A stretch of 64,000 nt of DNA, from the NCBI GenBank assembly GCA_001771575.1, contig MEUD01000001.1, forward strand, positions 894,815-958,814, read 5' to 3'. Position numbers and translations under genes: made by a program. The notes beneath the pieces are model-generated. The model did no database searches, was not told where the DNA came from, and saw only the letters and a list, made by a program, of their open reading frames with translations. Positions 27,219 through 35,693 of this stretch are shown here, in pieces. This DNA is from a candidate division WOR-1 bacterium RIFOXYB2_FULL_45_9 (lineage in GTDB: Bacteria; Margulisbacteria; WOR-1; O2-12-FULL-45-9; XYB2-FULL-48-7). How positions within the stretch are numbered: position 1 is the stretch's first letter; each line of letters starts with the position of its first letter.

Positions 27219-28820
27219 ATGCCGTGGAAAAGATCAGCCTTAGGGATTGACCTCCGTGTAAGTTCAGTTAAAGTGGTCGAGGTCGAAATTACTGAACAAG
27301 GCCCGACCGTAAAGAACTGGGGCATTACCGAAATTCCCGCCGAGCTTTTGAATAAACACCCCGAAATTGAAAACGCTAAAGCCGACGCCCTGCGCAAACT
27401 TCTCAACACCCACAACATCAGAACCACTGAAGCCTATGTGGTCGCCGGAGGCGAAGTAACCGCCGTCAAATTGGTCCCTATGGTCGGCGTCGGAGAATCG
27501 GAAGTCGCGGAAGCGATCAAATGGAAGTTCGCCCAGGACATCCCCTTCCCGATCGAAGAAGCGATCGTCGACTTTTATCCTCTCCCGAAAGAAAAGACCC
27601 CGGCCGGAGAAAAGACCAACTACGTCTCCGCTTGCCTTAGCACTAAAACGTATCATCAGTATCAGCATATTTTATCCAAAGCCGGCCTAAATTTGGCCGG
27701 CATCAACGTTCTCCCGCTCGCCCTGCAAGAACTCTATCAGGAAGAACTGGCGAAAAGCGCCGATAAATTGGTCGCGGTCATTTACCTGGGAAAACGAAGC
27801 ACCAATATCAGCATTTTCCGCAAAGGGATCTTTGAGTTCAACCGCGAGCTGGCGATCGGCGGTGACGCGATCACCCTGGCGATGTCGGGGATCCTGGTCT
27901 CCGCCGAGGGAAAGATCGAAATTTCCCAGGACGAAGCCGAAAAAATAAAGATCAGCCAGGGAATCCCAATAAGCGTTGAAAATTATCCCAAAGTTCGAGA
28001 CATCCCGATCGCCCAGCTTCAAGCGATGGTTAGGCCCGCTCTGGAAAAGGTCTTGAACGAGATCGCCCGCACAATTGAGTATTACAAGGGGCAGAGCGGC
28101 GAAGCAACCGTCAATAAAATTATCCTGACCGGCGGGAGTTCGCTTACCCCAAATTTCAAGGAATTTCTGGAGGCCGGGCTGGGGATCCCAATTGAAACCC
28201 CAAAACTCAAGTTTGATCACAATCCGCGGATCTCCGCCGCGATCGGCGCGGCGCTGGCCGGCAAAAACAAGATCAATCTTCTGCCGGAAGATGTAAAAAA
28301 CCGCTGGAAATTGATCTCCAGCAAATTATTAAAGCCGATGTTTTTGTTCCCCGCTTTTTTTGGGGTACTGGCCGCCATCTATTTTATCTTCTGGATCCAG
28401 GCGGTCACCCTCCTGCAGGAGATCAATTACATAAACAGCAAGTTAAGCCTCTACAAGCCGCGGCTAACCCAGTTTGACCGGATCGAAAAGGCGTCGGCCG
28501 AAGAAGAACAAAAAAAGCTGATGATGACCTCCTTTAAAGATAAACGGACCCAGATCCCGAGGGTTTTTGAAGAGATCAGTAAATTCATCCCGAACAGCGT
28601 CACTATCAACAACATTAAACTGACCATTAACAGCATCCACCTTTGGGGGACCGCCTTTAAATACGGCGACTCGGCGGAAAACACCCTTTCCCGGTTTGTC
28701 CTGGCCCTTTCGGCCTCTCCGGTCCTCGAAGACGTCCAGCTGGTCCAGGCGGTAAAAAACTATCAATACAACCTGGAATCGTTCAATTTCGAGATCGTCG
28801 GAATAATCAAGGAGCGATAA
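27219..28820 (+). CDS. PilM-PilN fusion protein
   Basis: The 533-aa protein joins two pilus proteins. Residues 1 to about 345 are PilM, an actin-like ATPase (ALGIDLRVSSVKVVEVE, VAVIYLGKRSTNISIF, ILTGGSSLTPNF). KINLLPEDVKNR (about 351-362) is the PilN peptide that normally docks in the PilM groove. A membrane helix (about 372-393), coiled coil and ferredoxin-like PilN domain follow. In most species these are separate genes. It is translated from a start-codon-proximal promoter and overlaps pilO (TAATG). Confidence 0.9.
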   Translation: MPWKRSALGIDLRVSSVKVVEVEITEQGPTVKNWGITEIPAELLNKHPEIENAKADALRKLLNTHNIRTTEAYVVAGGEVTAVKLVPMVGVGESEVAEAIKWKFAQDIPFPIEEAIVDFYPLPKEKTPAGEKTNYVSACLSTKTYHQYQHILSKAGLNLAGINVLPLALQELYQEELAKSADKLVAVIYLGKRSTNISIFRKGIFEFNRELAIGGDAITLAMSGILVSAEGKIEISQDEAEKIKISQGIPISVENYPKVRDIPIAQLQAMVRPALEKVLNEIARTIEYYKGQSGEATVNKIILTGGSSLTPNFKEFLEAGLGIPIETPKLKFDHNPRISAAIGAALAGKNKINLLPEDVKNRWKLISSKLLKPMFLFPAFFGVLAAIYFIFWIQAVTLLQEINYINSKLSLYKPRLTQFDRIEKASAEEEQKKLMMTSFKDKRTQIPRVFEEISKFIPNSVTINNIKLTINSIHLWGTAFKYGDSAENTLSRFVLALSASPVLEDVQLVQAVKNYQYNLESFNFEIVGIIKER

Positions 28821-29332
28821 TGTTTATCTTTAAATTGTCAAACAGGGAAAAGAACCTGCTCATCGTCATGGCGATATTCATCTCCATTTATTTTTTCGAC
28901 AACCTTTTCTTTTCTCCGATCCTCCAGGAGGTTAAGCGCTCTAAAGACAAGCTTCGGGACTTTCGCATGGAGCTCCGGGTGGCCGAAGGAAAGATCAGGA
29001 TCCTGGAAACATTGCAAAAAAAAGTGGGGATAATATACGACGAAAGCTCAAACACCCGCCAGACCCGGGCCCTGCAAGCTCTGCAGAACATCTCCTATGT
29101 TACGACCAAATCAAAGCTCAACCTGATCACGGTCCGTCCGATCCTTGGCCAGGAACAAGGGAACCTGAAGTTTGGCCTTTCCTGCACCGGTAAATATAAA
29201 AACCTCTATGACTTCATGGTCTATTTGAACGAACTCCCAATGATGGTTATAATAGATGTGCTTGACTGCACCTCCAATGGAGCGGTCGACCCGATACTTG
29301 ATGTCAAGATGACTGTAACGGCCTATTACTAA
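28820..29332 (+). CDS. pilO: Type IV pilus assembly protein PilO
   Basis: The 170-aa bitopic inner-membrane protein has an N-terminal helix (NLLIVMAIFISIYFFDNLFF), a coiled coil and a C-terminal ferredoxin-like domain (YDFMVYLNELPMMVII). It pairs with PilN in the alignment complex between PilM and the secretin. The ATG overlaps the PilM-PilN stop by one base. Confidence 0.85.
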   Translation: MFIFKLSNREKNLLIVMAIFISIYFFDNLFFSPILQEVKRSKDKLRDFRMELRVAEGKIRILETLQKKVGIIYDESSNTRQTRALQALQNISYVTTKSKLNLITVRPILGQEQGNLKFGLSCTGKYKNLYDFMVYLNELPMMVIIDVLDCTSNGAVDPILDVKMTVTAYY

Positions 29333-29353
29333 AAAGAAGCGAGTGAGCGAAAC

Positions 29354-29863
29354 ATGAGAATAATAATATTATCAATTGCCTTGATCGCTTCCGTGTTTTA
29401 CGCGGCCTATACTTATTGGCCGGGCGCCTTCCCTTTCATCAAACAGCCTCAACAGCAAAAAACTGCACCGGCGGCTCATCTTGTCATGCAAACCCCCGCT
29501 CCGGAAAAAACGGTAGCCGGCACAACGGAAGCCGCTCCAAAACCCACACTCCCACCCCCGCCATCACCAGAAGCGGAAAAAGAAAAAGAGCTGGTCGACC
29601 CATTCGCGTTGAGGATCAAAGTCAAGGGAGTAGGCGAAGCCGCTCCCGCCAAGCCCGTTTCCACGGAACCAAAGGAGGCGGTTCCCCTCCCAAAACTGGA
29701 AGGGATCTGGTGGGACGCGGATATGAAAGTCGCTTTTATTTCAGGCCAGGCGATTCCGGTCGGTGGATCGATCATGGGATGGAAAGTCGTCGCTATTAAT
29801 AAAGATCGGGTCGTAATTCGAAAAGGATCATCGGAAAAAACCTTAAAAATGGAGGAAAAATAA
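29354..29863 (+). CDS. PilP-like pilus lipoprotein/linker
   Basis: The 169-aa protein has an N-terminal membrane segment without a lipobox Cys, a Pro/Ala/Lys-rich linker (about 35-85) and a small beta-domain (PKLEGIWWDADMKVAFISGQ) like the PilP domain that binds the secretin N0 region. Position between pilO and the secretin supports the call. Similarity is weak, so it is named PilP-like. Confidence 0.72.
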   Translation: MRIIILSIALIASVFYAAYTYWPGAFPFIKQPQQQKTAPAAHLVMQTPAPEKTVAGTTEAAPKPTLPPPPSPEAEKEKELVDPFALRIKVKGVGEAAPAKPVSTEPKEAVPLPKLEGIWWDADMKVAFISGQAIPVGGSIMGWKVVAINKDRVVIRKGSSEKTLKMEEK

Positions 29864-29864
29864 C

Positions 29865-31148
29865 ATGAAAAACAATTTTGGAGCCACGATACTATGCTTA
29901 ACGCTTCTATTCTGTCTGCTCGGTGGATCGGCGGTCCCGGCTAAAGAGATGGAGAACGTCAGTATCAGCAAGGGAAAAGTATATATAAATTTGAGGGATG
30001 CCGACGTAAAATCTGTCCTTCAGATCTTCGCCAAAGCGACCAAGGTCAACATTGTCGCGGCGGACGACGTCACTGGAAAGGTCACGGTCACATTTTCCGG
30101 TATCGCCCCGAAGGAAGGTCTTGAGGCGGTCTTGCGGACCAAAGGGCTGGATTGGTTTGAAGAATCGGGGACGATCTTTGTCTCGACCAAAAAGATCATG
30201 CGCACCTATTACCTGGCCAACGCCAAACCGACCGATCTCCAAACCACGCTGACCACCATTCTGCCGGCCGGCAGTACCGTGACCGCCGATGACGCTTACA
30301 ACGTTTTAGTCGTCCAAACTTCTTCGGATTACCTCCCCCGGATCGAGCGATTGATCAAGGAGCTCGACGTGCCGCCGATCCAGGTCATGGTCGAAGCCAA
30401 GATCATTGAGATCCGCTCCAGCAACAACGCCAATCTGGGGCTTGACATCAAAGCGACCAAGGCCACCAACGCCAATGACGTGGTGCAGACCAAGAACTTG
30501 TCCGGCCGTCCGACCGACAACCCCGCCCAGGGGCTTTATGGCCAGATCTTTAAGGCATATACCGACGTGAACGTGGAAAGCTATCTTTCCGCCATGGCCA
30601 CCAACACCAATTACAATGTCATCGCCACGCCTAAGATCACCACCATGAACAACAAGGAAGCGACAATATTGATTGGCGCTAAATACGGCTATAAAACGAC
30701 CGTTATCTCGGACACGACCACCACCCAGGTAGTCAACTTTCTTTCCGTTGGAACATCGCTCTCCATCACTCCAAATGTTTCCAAGAACGGTTTGATCAGG
30801 ATGAAGGTCGCCCCTAAGGTCAGCGAGGGGTCGGTAGTTGGCGACCTGCCGCAGGAAAACACGACCGAAACAAAGAACGAAGTCGTCGTCAATGATGGTC
30901 AAACTTTCGTCATCGGCGGACTGACCAAAGACAAAGACGTCCAGACTGATTACGGGGTTCCTTTTTTGATGGATATTCCGCTGGTCGGCTCACTTTTCCG
31001 GAAGTCGGTCATCACCAAGGAAAAAAACGAGCTTCTGGTCTTTGTCACCCCCCATATCGTGACCAAGGAATTTTTAGACTCAATGAACAAACCGAAGGAT
31101 GAATTGGAAAAAAAGAGCGCGGAACAAAAAGCCAAACTAATCCATTAG
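29865..31148 (+). CDS. pilQ: Type IV pilus secretin PilQ-like
   Basis: The 427-aa protein has a signal peptide (ILCLTLLFCLLGGSAVPA), an N0/STN-like domain (VYINLRDADVKSVLQIFAK), an N1-type repeat (TYYLANAKPTDLQTTL) and a secretin domain (VMVEAKIIEIRSSN, IATPKITTMNNKEA, VPFLMDIPLVGSLF). It forms the outer-membrane pore for the pilus. It is shorter than typical PilQ (over 600 aa) because AMIN domains are missing. GGAGGAAA at the end of the upstream gene serves as ribosome binding site. Confidence 0.9.
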   Translation: MKNNFGATILCLTLLFCLLGGSAVPAKEMENVSISKGKVYINLRDADVKSVLQIFAKATKVNIVAADDVTGKVTVTFSGIAPKEGLEAVLRTKGLDWFEESGTIFVSTKKIMRTYYLANAKPTDLQTTLTTILPAGSTVTADDAYNVLVVQTSSDYLPRIERLIKELDVPPIQVMVEAKIIEIRSSNNANLGLDIKATKATNANDVVQTKNLSGRPTDNPAQGLYGQIFKAYTDVNVESYLSAMATNTNYNVIATPKITTMNNKEATILIGAKYGYKTTVISDTTTTQVVNFLSVGTSLSITPNVSKNGLIRMKVAPKVSEGSVVGDLPQENTTETKNEVVVNDGQTFVIGGLTKDKDVQTDYGVPFLMDIPLVGSLFRKSVITKEKNELLVFVTPHIVTKEFLDSMNKPKDELEKKSAEQKAKLIH

Positions 31149-32134
31149 GATATTTCGGAAGCAGCGTCGCGGTTCATTAATTCAGCTATCGCGTCATAAG
31201 GCTTTTTGCCTTGATGAATTACGTTATACACTTGCTCGGTGATCGGCAGTTCAACCCGAAATTCCCTGGCCAGCGCAAGCGCTGAAGCGGAAGTCGCCAC
31301 CCCTTCCGCGACCTCCTTTTTCCCAGCCAGGATCTCTTTGATATTTTTTCCTTCGGCCAGGCTCTGGCCAACCTGATGGTTGCGCGACATTTGGCTGGAA
31401 CAGGTTGTGATCAAGTCCCCCATGCCGGACAATCCGGCAAAAGTCTCTCTTCTCCCTCCCATCGCCACCCCCAACCTGGTGATCTCGGCAAGCCCACGAA
31501 CCAGCATCGCCGCTTTCGCGTTATCTCCAAGCCGCAAACCATCTACGATCCCCGAAGCGATGGCGATCACGTTTTTTAGGGCTCCCCCCAGCTGGACCCC
31601 TACAACATCGTCGTTGGTGTAAACTCTAAACCTCTGGGAAATAAGGCGTTTTTGGACCGCCGCCGCCGTACTAATGTTAGCCGCGGCAACGACCGCCGCC
31701 GCCGGAAGTCCTTTGGCAATCTCTTTTGACAAATTCGGTCCGGAAAGCGCCGCTACTTCTGCTCCACCAAGCTCATCGCTGATTATTTCAGCCGGCAAAC
31801 ACCTGGTTCCTTCTTCGATCCCCTTGCCCGCGGAAACGATCAAGCTTTTTCGGTTGATCATCCCTTTGGCTTCTTTGACCACCCTCCTTAGGTACTGGGT
31901 CGGAACGACAAAAATGGAAAGGTCAGCGTCTTTCAGGCATGTTAGGCGGGGCGATGCTTCAATTAAAGCGGGGAGCTGAAACCCGGGAAGAAAAAGCTTG
32001 TTCTCACGCGACTCATTGATCGAGAGAGCGACCTCTTCCTCCTTCGCCCAAATGGTTACCGGGTATTTATTTTCCGCGAATAACAAAGCAAGGGTCGTCC
32101 CCCAGGCACCGGCGCCGACGATCGCAACCTTCAT
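31145..32134 (-). CDS. gpsA: NAD(P)-dependent glycerol-3-phosphate dehydrogenase
   Basis: The 329-aa cytosolic enzyme reduces dihydroxyacetone phosphate to sn-glycerol-3-phosphate for phospholipid synthesis. It shows KVAIVGAGAWGTTLALLFA, a SAGKGIEEG loop, LSGPNLSKEIA, the catalytic-lysine segment GGALKNVIAIASGIVDGL and RGLAEITRLG. ATG 32134 overlaps the plsY stop (ATGA), which fixes the start; the frame is open further upstream inside plsY. It is convergent with the secretin gene, overlapping four bases. Confidence 0.95.
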   Translation of the reverse strand: MKVAIVGAGAWGTTLALLFAENKYPVTIWAKEEEVALSINESRENKLFLPGFQLPALIEASPRLTCLKDADLSIFVVPTQYLRRVVKEAKGMINRKSLIVSAGKGIEEGTRCLPAEIISDELGGAEVAALSGPNLSKEIAKGLPAAAVVAAANISTAAAVQKRLISQRFRVYTNDDVVGVQLGGALKNVIAIASGIVDGLRLGDNAKAAMLVRGLAEITRLGVAMGGRRETFAGLSGMGDLITTCSSQMSRNHQVGQSLAEGKNIKEILAGKKEVAEGVATSASALALAREFRVELPITEQVYNVIHQGKKPYDAIAELMNRDAASEIS

Positions 32135-32715
32135 TTGTTTTCTCCAATCCGCGGCTCGGTCCCGTTTATCAACCGTTTGATATTGGGAAGATGGCGAACT
32201 AAAATAAAGATCGCGGCGGCAACGGTCAGGTACAAATACGGAGCCGGTTTGCCCATTAAATACATTAATAAAGCCGTAAACCATGGGGTAATGATTGACG
32301 CGAGCGAAACATACCTGGTCGCGTAAATAATAATGGCGACCAATAGAAGGGCGAGGCCAAAGACGTCCGGGGTTATCCCGGCCAATATCCCAAAACCGGT
32401 CGCCGCTCCTTTGCCGCCGCGAAATTTAAGAAAAACGGGAAAAGTGTGCCCCAGCAAAGCGGCCGACCCCAGAAGAATAATGGTCAATGGATCGCCGCTT
32501 ACCAAACTGCCGAGCAAAACCGCTCCCCATCCTTTGGCAAAATCGAAAAAAAACGCCAATACTCCAGGCATCAGGCCGGCGGAACGGAGAACATTGGTCG
32601 CTCCGATGTTCCCGGAGCCGACGCGGCGGAGATCGACCCCCCATATTTTGGCTATAATAAAGCTAAAAGGGATCGAGCCGAGGAGGTAACAAGTCGGAAC
32701 AAGCAAAAAGATCAT
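32131..32715 (-). CDS. plsY: Acyl-phosphate:glycerol-3-phosphate acyltransferase PlsY, copy 1
   Basis: The 194-aa integral membrane enzyme transfers an acyl chain from acyl phosphate to glycerol-3-phosphate. Family loops are intact: GSIPFSFIIAK, GSGNIGATNVLR and KFRGGKGAATG, with about five helices. It is coupled to gpsA, which makes its substrate. A second copy lies at 42767-43384. The transcript probably starts at the ATG (see promoter). Confidence 0.93.
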   Translation of the reverse strand: MIFLLVPTCYLLGSIPFSFIIAKIWGVDLRRVGSGNIGATNVLRSAGLMPGVLAFFFDFAKGWGAVLLGSLVSGDPLTIILLGSAALLGHTFPVFLKFRGGKGAATGFGILAGITPDVFGLALLLVAIIIYATRYVSLASIITPWFTALLMYLMGKPAPYLYLTVAAAIFILVRHLPNIKRLINGTEPRIGENK

Positions 32716-32721
32716 GTTTCA

Positions 32722-32750
32722 ATTCTACTTTACTTGAAATTGACCGTCAA
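32722..32750 (-). promoter_or_regulatory. plsY-gpsA promoter
   Basis: On the minus strand TTGACG (-35, 32750-32745), a 17-base spacer and TAGAAT (-10, 32727-32722), which ends six bases before the plsY ATG. It interleaves with the efp promoter, so the two cannot easily be bound at once. Confidence 0.7.
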
Positions 32751-32762
32751 GCTTGGTATAAT
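32734..32762 (+). promoter_or_regulatory. efp promoter
   Basis: TTGAAA (32734-32739), a 17-base spacer and TATAAT (32757-32762). The ATG is 12 bases after the -10 box, leaving a leader of about five bases. It overlaps the divergent plsY promoter. Confidence 0.7.
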
Positions 32763-32774
32763 TTTAATTCCTTT

Positions 32775-33329
32775 ATGGCAATATCAATCACCGAAGTCAG
32801 GCCCGGCACGACCGTGGAGATCGACGGCAAGATCTACAAATGCCTTGAGTACAACCACATCAAGTGGGCCCAGCAGGCCAGGGTTAAGACCAAGTTCAAG
32901 GACTTGCGAAGCGGCGCGATCATTGAACGGACCTTCAATGTTGACGATAAAGTTGAACGGGCCAGGATCGAGTACCAGCCGATGCAATTCCTCTACTCCG
33001 ACACCGAAGGTTTTCATTTTATGAACCAGGCCACTTTTGAACAGATCACCGTCCCTGAAGGGAAGATCGGAGACCAAAGCAAATATTTAAAAGAAGGGTT
33101 TGTCTGCAACGTCTCCTTCTACGGCGAAGAGGTTTTAGACATTGACCTGCCGGCTACCGTTGAGCTGAAAGTTGTCGAGACCTCTCCCGGTTTCAAAGGA
33201 GATACCGTTTCCGGAGGAAAACCGGCCACCCTCGAAACTGGAGCGGTAGTGCAAGTTCCTTTCTTCATCAACGTCGGCGAAGTTTTAAAAGTAGATACCA
33301 GCGAAGGCAAATACCTCGGGAGGGTCTAA
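32775..33329 (+). CDS. efp: Elongation factor P with atypical loop tip
   Basis: The 184-aa factor relieves ribosome stalling at polyproline. It has the three-domain layout: KOW-like domain I ([17 protein letters not shown]), domain II, and domain III ending [17 protein letters not shown]. The loop that reaches the peptidyl-transferase centre usually reads PGKGG or PGRGG; here it reads IKWAQQA, one residue shorter, with Gln at the tip instead of Lys or Arg. Known lysylation, rhamnosylation or aminopentanol modification would not be possible in the usual way. Confidence 0.93.
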   Translation: MAISITEVRPGTTVEIDGKIYKCLEYNHIKWAQQARVKTKFKDLRSGAIIERTFNVDDKVERARIEYQPMQFLYSDTEGFHFMNQATFEQITVPEGKIGDQSKYLKEGFVCNVSFYGEEVLDIDLPATVELKVVETSPGFKGDTVSGGKPATLETGAVVQVPFFINVGEVLKVDTSEGKYLGRV

Positions 33330-33333
33330 AATT

Positions 33334-33777
33334 ATGTTAGATTGGGACGTTCTTAAAAAGCTGATCAAACTGGTCAAAGAAGAAGATATCTCCGGCTTGT
33401 CGATCGAAGAAAAAGGGGTCAAATATGATGTCCGCCGCGACGGGGGAAAACCCTCCACCGCTCACATTGCCGCCCAGGAACCGGTCCCAACCGCTTCCAC
33501 ACCGACCAAATCAAGCGCCGTCAGCGAAGAAGACGGGCTTGCCGCCATCACTTCCCCGATGGTCGGCACTTTCTATCGCTCCCCTTCCCCCGAATCCCCT
33601 CCCTTTGTCGAGGTCGGCGACAGCGTTCAGCCGGGCAAAGTAATTTGCATTATCGAGGCGATGAAGCTGTTCAACGAGATCGAAGCGGAAATGAGCGGCA
33701 AGATCGTTAAGATCCTCGTCGAGAACGGCAAGCCGGTTGAATACGGGCAAAAGCTTTTTCTGATCAAAAAAGCATGA
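33334..33777 (+). CDS. accB: Biotin carboxyl carrier protein of acetyl-CoA carboxylase
   Basis: The 147-aa protein carries CO2 on biotin for malonyl-CoA synthesis. It has an N-terminal segment, a Ala/Pro/Thr-rich linker (about 45-75) and a biotinyl domain with the target Lys in [17 protein letters not shown] and the thumb loop [20 protein letters not shown]. It follows efp by four bases, a common gene pair. accC is not next to it. Confidence 0.93.
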   Translation: MLDWDVLKKLIKLVKEEDISGLSIEEKGVKYDVRRDGGKPSTAHIAAQEPVPTASTPTKSSAVSEEDGLAAITSPMVGTFYRSPSPESPPFVEVGDSVQPGKVICIIEAMKLFNEIEAEMSGKIVKILVENGKPVEYGQKLFLIKKA

Positions 33778-34643
33778 TCCCCATCCTGCTCTCTCTCCGG
33801 CCAAAGCAGTGGACCAAGAATTTCTTCGTTTTCGCCGGGATAATATTCTCGCTTGAATTTTTTCATCTTGCTCCACTGCTCAAGGTCATTGACGCATTTA
33901 TCGTTTTTTGCGCTATCTCCAGCGCGATGTACCTGGTCAACGACATCAAAGACCTGGAATTTGACAAAAAACATCCCCTCAAAAAACTTAGACCGATTGC
34001 CAGCGGCAAGGTTTCTCCCTCGCTGGCCATTTTTTTCGCTTTTTTACTGATCTTAACCGCTCTGCCGATCTCATTTATGCTGAATTCCCTTTTCGGCTGG
34101 GTAGTTGTTTCATATTTGGTCCTAATGTTCAGTTATACGTTTTTTCTTAAAAATATAGTAATTTTAGATGTTTTTTCGATCGCCGCCGGCTTTGTCCTGC
34201 GAGCGATCGCCGGGGTGGTGGTAATTGATGTTATCCTCTCTCCCTGGTTGGTGATCTGCACCATCCTGCTCGCCCTTTTTATCGCCTTAGGCAAGAGGCG
34301 CCATGAACTGCTCTCGCTTGACCTGGCGGCCGAACACCGCCAAATTTTGGATGAGTATAATCCGCGACTGCTTGACCAACTGATCTCGGCGGTTGCCGGC
34401 TCGACCGTCATGGCCTACGCCCTTTATACCCTTTGGCCGGAAACGATCGCAAAGTTCGGCACAAACAGCCTGGTCTACAGCATTCCATTTGTTCTTTACG
34501 GGATCTTTCGTTATTTATATCTCATCTATAAAAGAGACGAAGGGGGACAACCGGAGAAGACCCTGCTTTCCGACCCGCCGTTATTAATTGACATTTTTTT
34601 ATGGATCGCCGCGCTGACCCTGATAATTTACGTCCGCCTTTGA
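33774..34643 (+). CDS. UbiA-superfamily prenyltransferase, decaprenyl-phosphate phosphoribosyltransferase-like
   Basis: The 289-aa polytopic protein has about nine helices, an N-terminal [16 protein letters not shown] and the Asp-rich motif [20 protein letters not shown]. This NDxxDxxxDxxHPxKxxRPIA form is typical of enzymes that join polyprenyl phosphate to PRPP (DPPR synthase of actinobacteria) rather than quinone prenyltransferases. It overlaps accB by four bases. The phosphoribosyl role is inferred from the motif. Confidence 0.75.
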   Translation: MIPILLSLRPKQWTKNFFVFAGIIFSLEFFHLAPLLKVIDAFIVFCAISSAMYLVNDIKDLEFDKKHPLKKLRPIASGKVSPSLAIFFAFLLILTALPISFMLNSLFGWVVVSYLVLMFSYTFFLKNIVILDVFSIAAGFVLRAIAGVVVIDVILSPWLVICTILLALFIALGKRRHELLSLDLAAEHRQILDEYNPRLLDQLISAVAGSTVMAYALYTLWPETIAKFGTNSLVYSIPFVLYGIFRYLYLIYKRDEGGQPEKTLLSDPPLLIDIFLWIAALTLIIYVRL

Positions 34644-35000
34644 TCACCAAAAGATCAGCCGCAAAGAGATCATCAGAAAAACCACTCCGAATAGTTTTCG
34701 CAGGAGATCGGGGGAGATTAAATTAGCCCAGTAGGCGCCGATCAAACCGCCGAAAAAAAAGCCGACGCACAAAAGCATCGCCCAGGGGAAATTGACCTGG
34801 CCGTTTTTCCAATAATGCCAGGCAGCCAAGAGGCCGATTGGCGGGATCATCATCGCCAGGGTGGTCCCCTGCGCCAGATGCTGGCTTAAACCAAACCCGA
34901 GGACCAAAACCGGGATAACGATCGTCGCGCCGCCAATGCCAAACAACCCGCTGAATATCCCGGCCATAAAACCGGTCAGGACCAGCCAGACCGAGGTCAT
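34644..35000 (-). CDS. TSUP (TauE/SafE)-family membrane protein, half-size
   Basis: The 118-aa protein has four helices and the family start TGFMAGIFSGLFGIGGATIVIP. Full-length members have two such repeats (about 250 aa), so this one would need to dimerise. The family exports sulfite, sulfonates or other organic anions. Its stop lies one base from the end of the convergent UbiA gene; it overlaps yqeY by four bases. Confidence 0.8.
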   Translation of the reverse strand: MTSVWLVLTGFMAGIFSGLFGIGGATIVIPVLVLGFGLSQHLAQGTTLAMMIPPIGLLAAWHYWKNGQVNFPWAMLLCVGFFFGGLIGAYWANLISPDLLRKLFGVVFLMISLRLIFW

Positions 35001-35440
35001 TTCAATATTTCCCTGACATATTGGCTGACCAGCTTGCCGTCAATGCTCGGATAGTTGACGGTGATCTCTTTCATCACTTTTCCCATCTCCTTGATCGAAG
35101 ACGCCCCCAAGCTGGAGATCGTTTGCGAAACTGCGGCTTTCACTTCTTCAGGGGACATTTCTTTCGGCAGGTACTCCCGCACAATGGTCAATTCCTTCGC
35201 GGTGTTCTCCACTTCAGCCGTCCGGCCGATCTTGCCGAACTCTTCGATCGATTCTTTCAGTTCTTTGGCGTATTTATTAACGACCTTGACTGCCTCGGCT
35301 TCCGGCATCTCCCCTCTGGCATTGACGTACAGGATCTTGCTTTTCATCATCCGCAAGACCGCTAGGCGGAATTCGTCCTTGTTTTTCATCGCCAGCATCA
35401 AATCGGCATTGATCCTTTTTAATAGTTCACTCTGATCCAT
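34997..35440 (-). CDS. GatB/YqeY domain protein
   Basis: The 147-aa helical protein matches the YqeY family, related to the tRNA-binding C-terminal domain of amidotransferase subunit GatB (LLKRINADLMLAMKNKDE, LRMMKSKI, REYLPKEMSPEE, MGKVMKEI). Its role is not settled; tRNA-dependent amidation is suspected. It starts two bases after the tautomerase stop, with a G-rich ribosome binding site in the end of that gene. Confidence 0.88.
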   Translation of the reverse strand: MDQSELLKRINADLMLAMKNKDEFRLAVLRMMKSKILYVNARGEMPEAEAVKVVNKYAKELKESIEEFGKIGRTAEVENTAKELTIVREYLPKEMSPEEVKAAVSQTISSLGASSIKEMGKVMKEITVNYPSIDGKLVSQYVREILK

Positions 35441-35442
35441 AT

Positions 35443-35622
35443 TTAGCCCCCCTGTTTGCCGTTTTGGCCCCAGTTCTCTTTCGGGATGTCCTCGATCACA
35501 ACGATAACCGCTTCCGGCGGGGACTTCGCGACTTCACAAACGGTTTTAGTCACTTCCTGGATCAGTTTAGCTTTGGTCTCTTTGTCGCGCCCAGCCCACA
35601 TTTCAATTCTAACGATCGGCAT
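35443..35622 (-). CDS. 4-oxalocrotonate tautomerase-family protein (59 aa)
   Basis: The product begins MPIVRIEMWAGRDKETK. After Met removal Pro-1 is the catalytic base and Arg-11 is present, as in 4-oxalocrotonate tautomerase; the region VIVVIEDIPKENWG is also typical. The second active-site Arg (Arg-39) is not conserved, so the substrate may differ. Length is normal for the family (about 60 aa). GGGGGTGGG precedes the ATG, and a TATAAT box lies about 17 bases upstream. First gene of a three-gene leftward operon. Confidence 0.82.
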   Translation of the reverse strand: MPIVRIEMWAGRDKETKAKLIQEVTKTVCEVAKSPPEAVIVVIEDIPKENWGQNGKQGG

Positions 35623-35679
35623 GATAACCCACCCCCTGCAAATGATTATAGCAATTTTTATCTCTCTTTCCGAGCGTGT

Positions 35680-35685
35680 TATAAT
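35680..35685 (+). promoter_or_regulatory. -10 box (TATAAT) before the beta-lactamase-fold gene
   Basis: Perfect TATAAT ends eight bases before ATG 35694, with no Shine-Dalgarno sequence between. The -35 match is weak. Confidence 0.5.
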
Positions 35686-35693
35686 TATTCCTC

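Noticed and set aside
32740-32745. TTGACC as -35 box for efp
   Set aside because: Only 11 bases from the -10 box; TTGAAA at 32734 with 17 bases fits better.
32446-33024. 192-codon plus-strand frame across plsY and efp
   Set aside because: It overlaps two well-supported genes and both of their promoters and has no motif.
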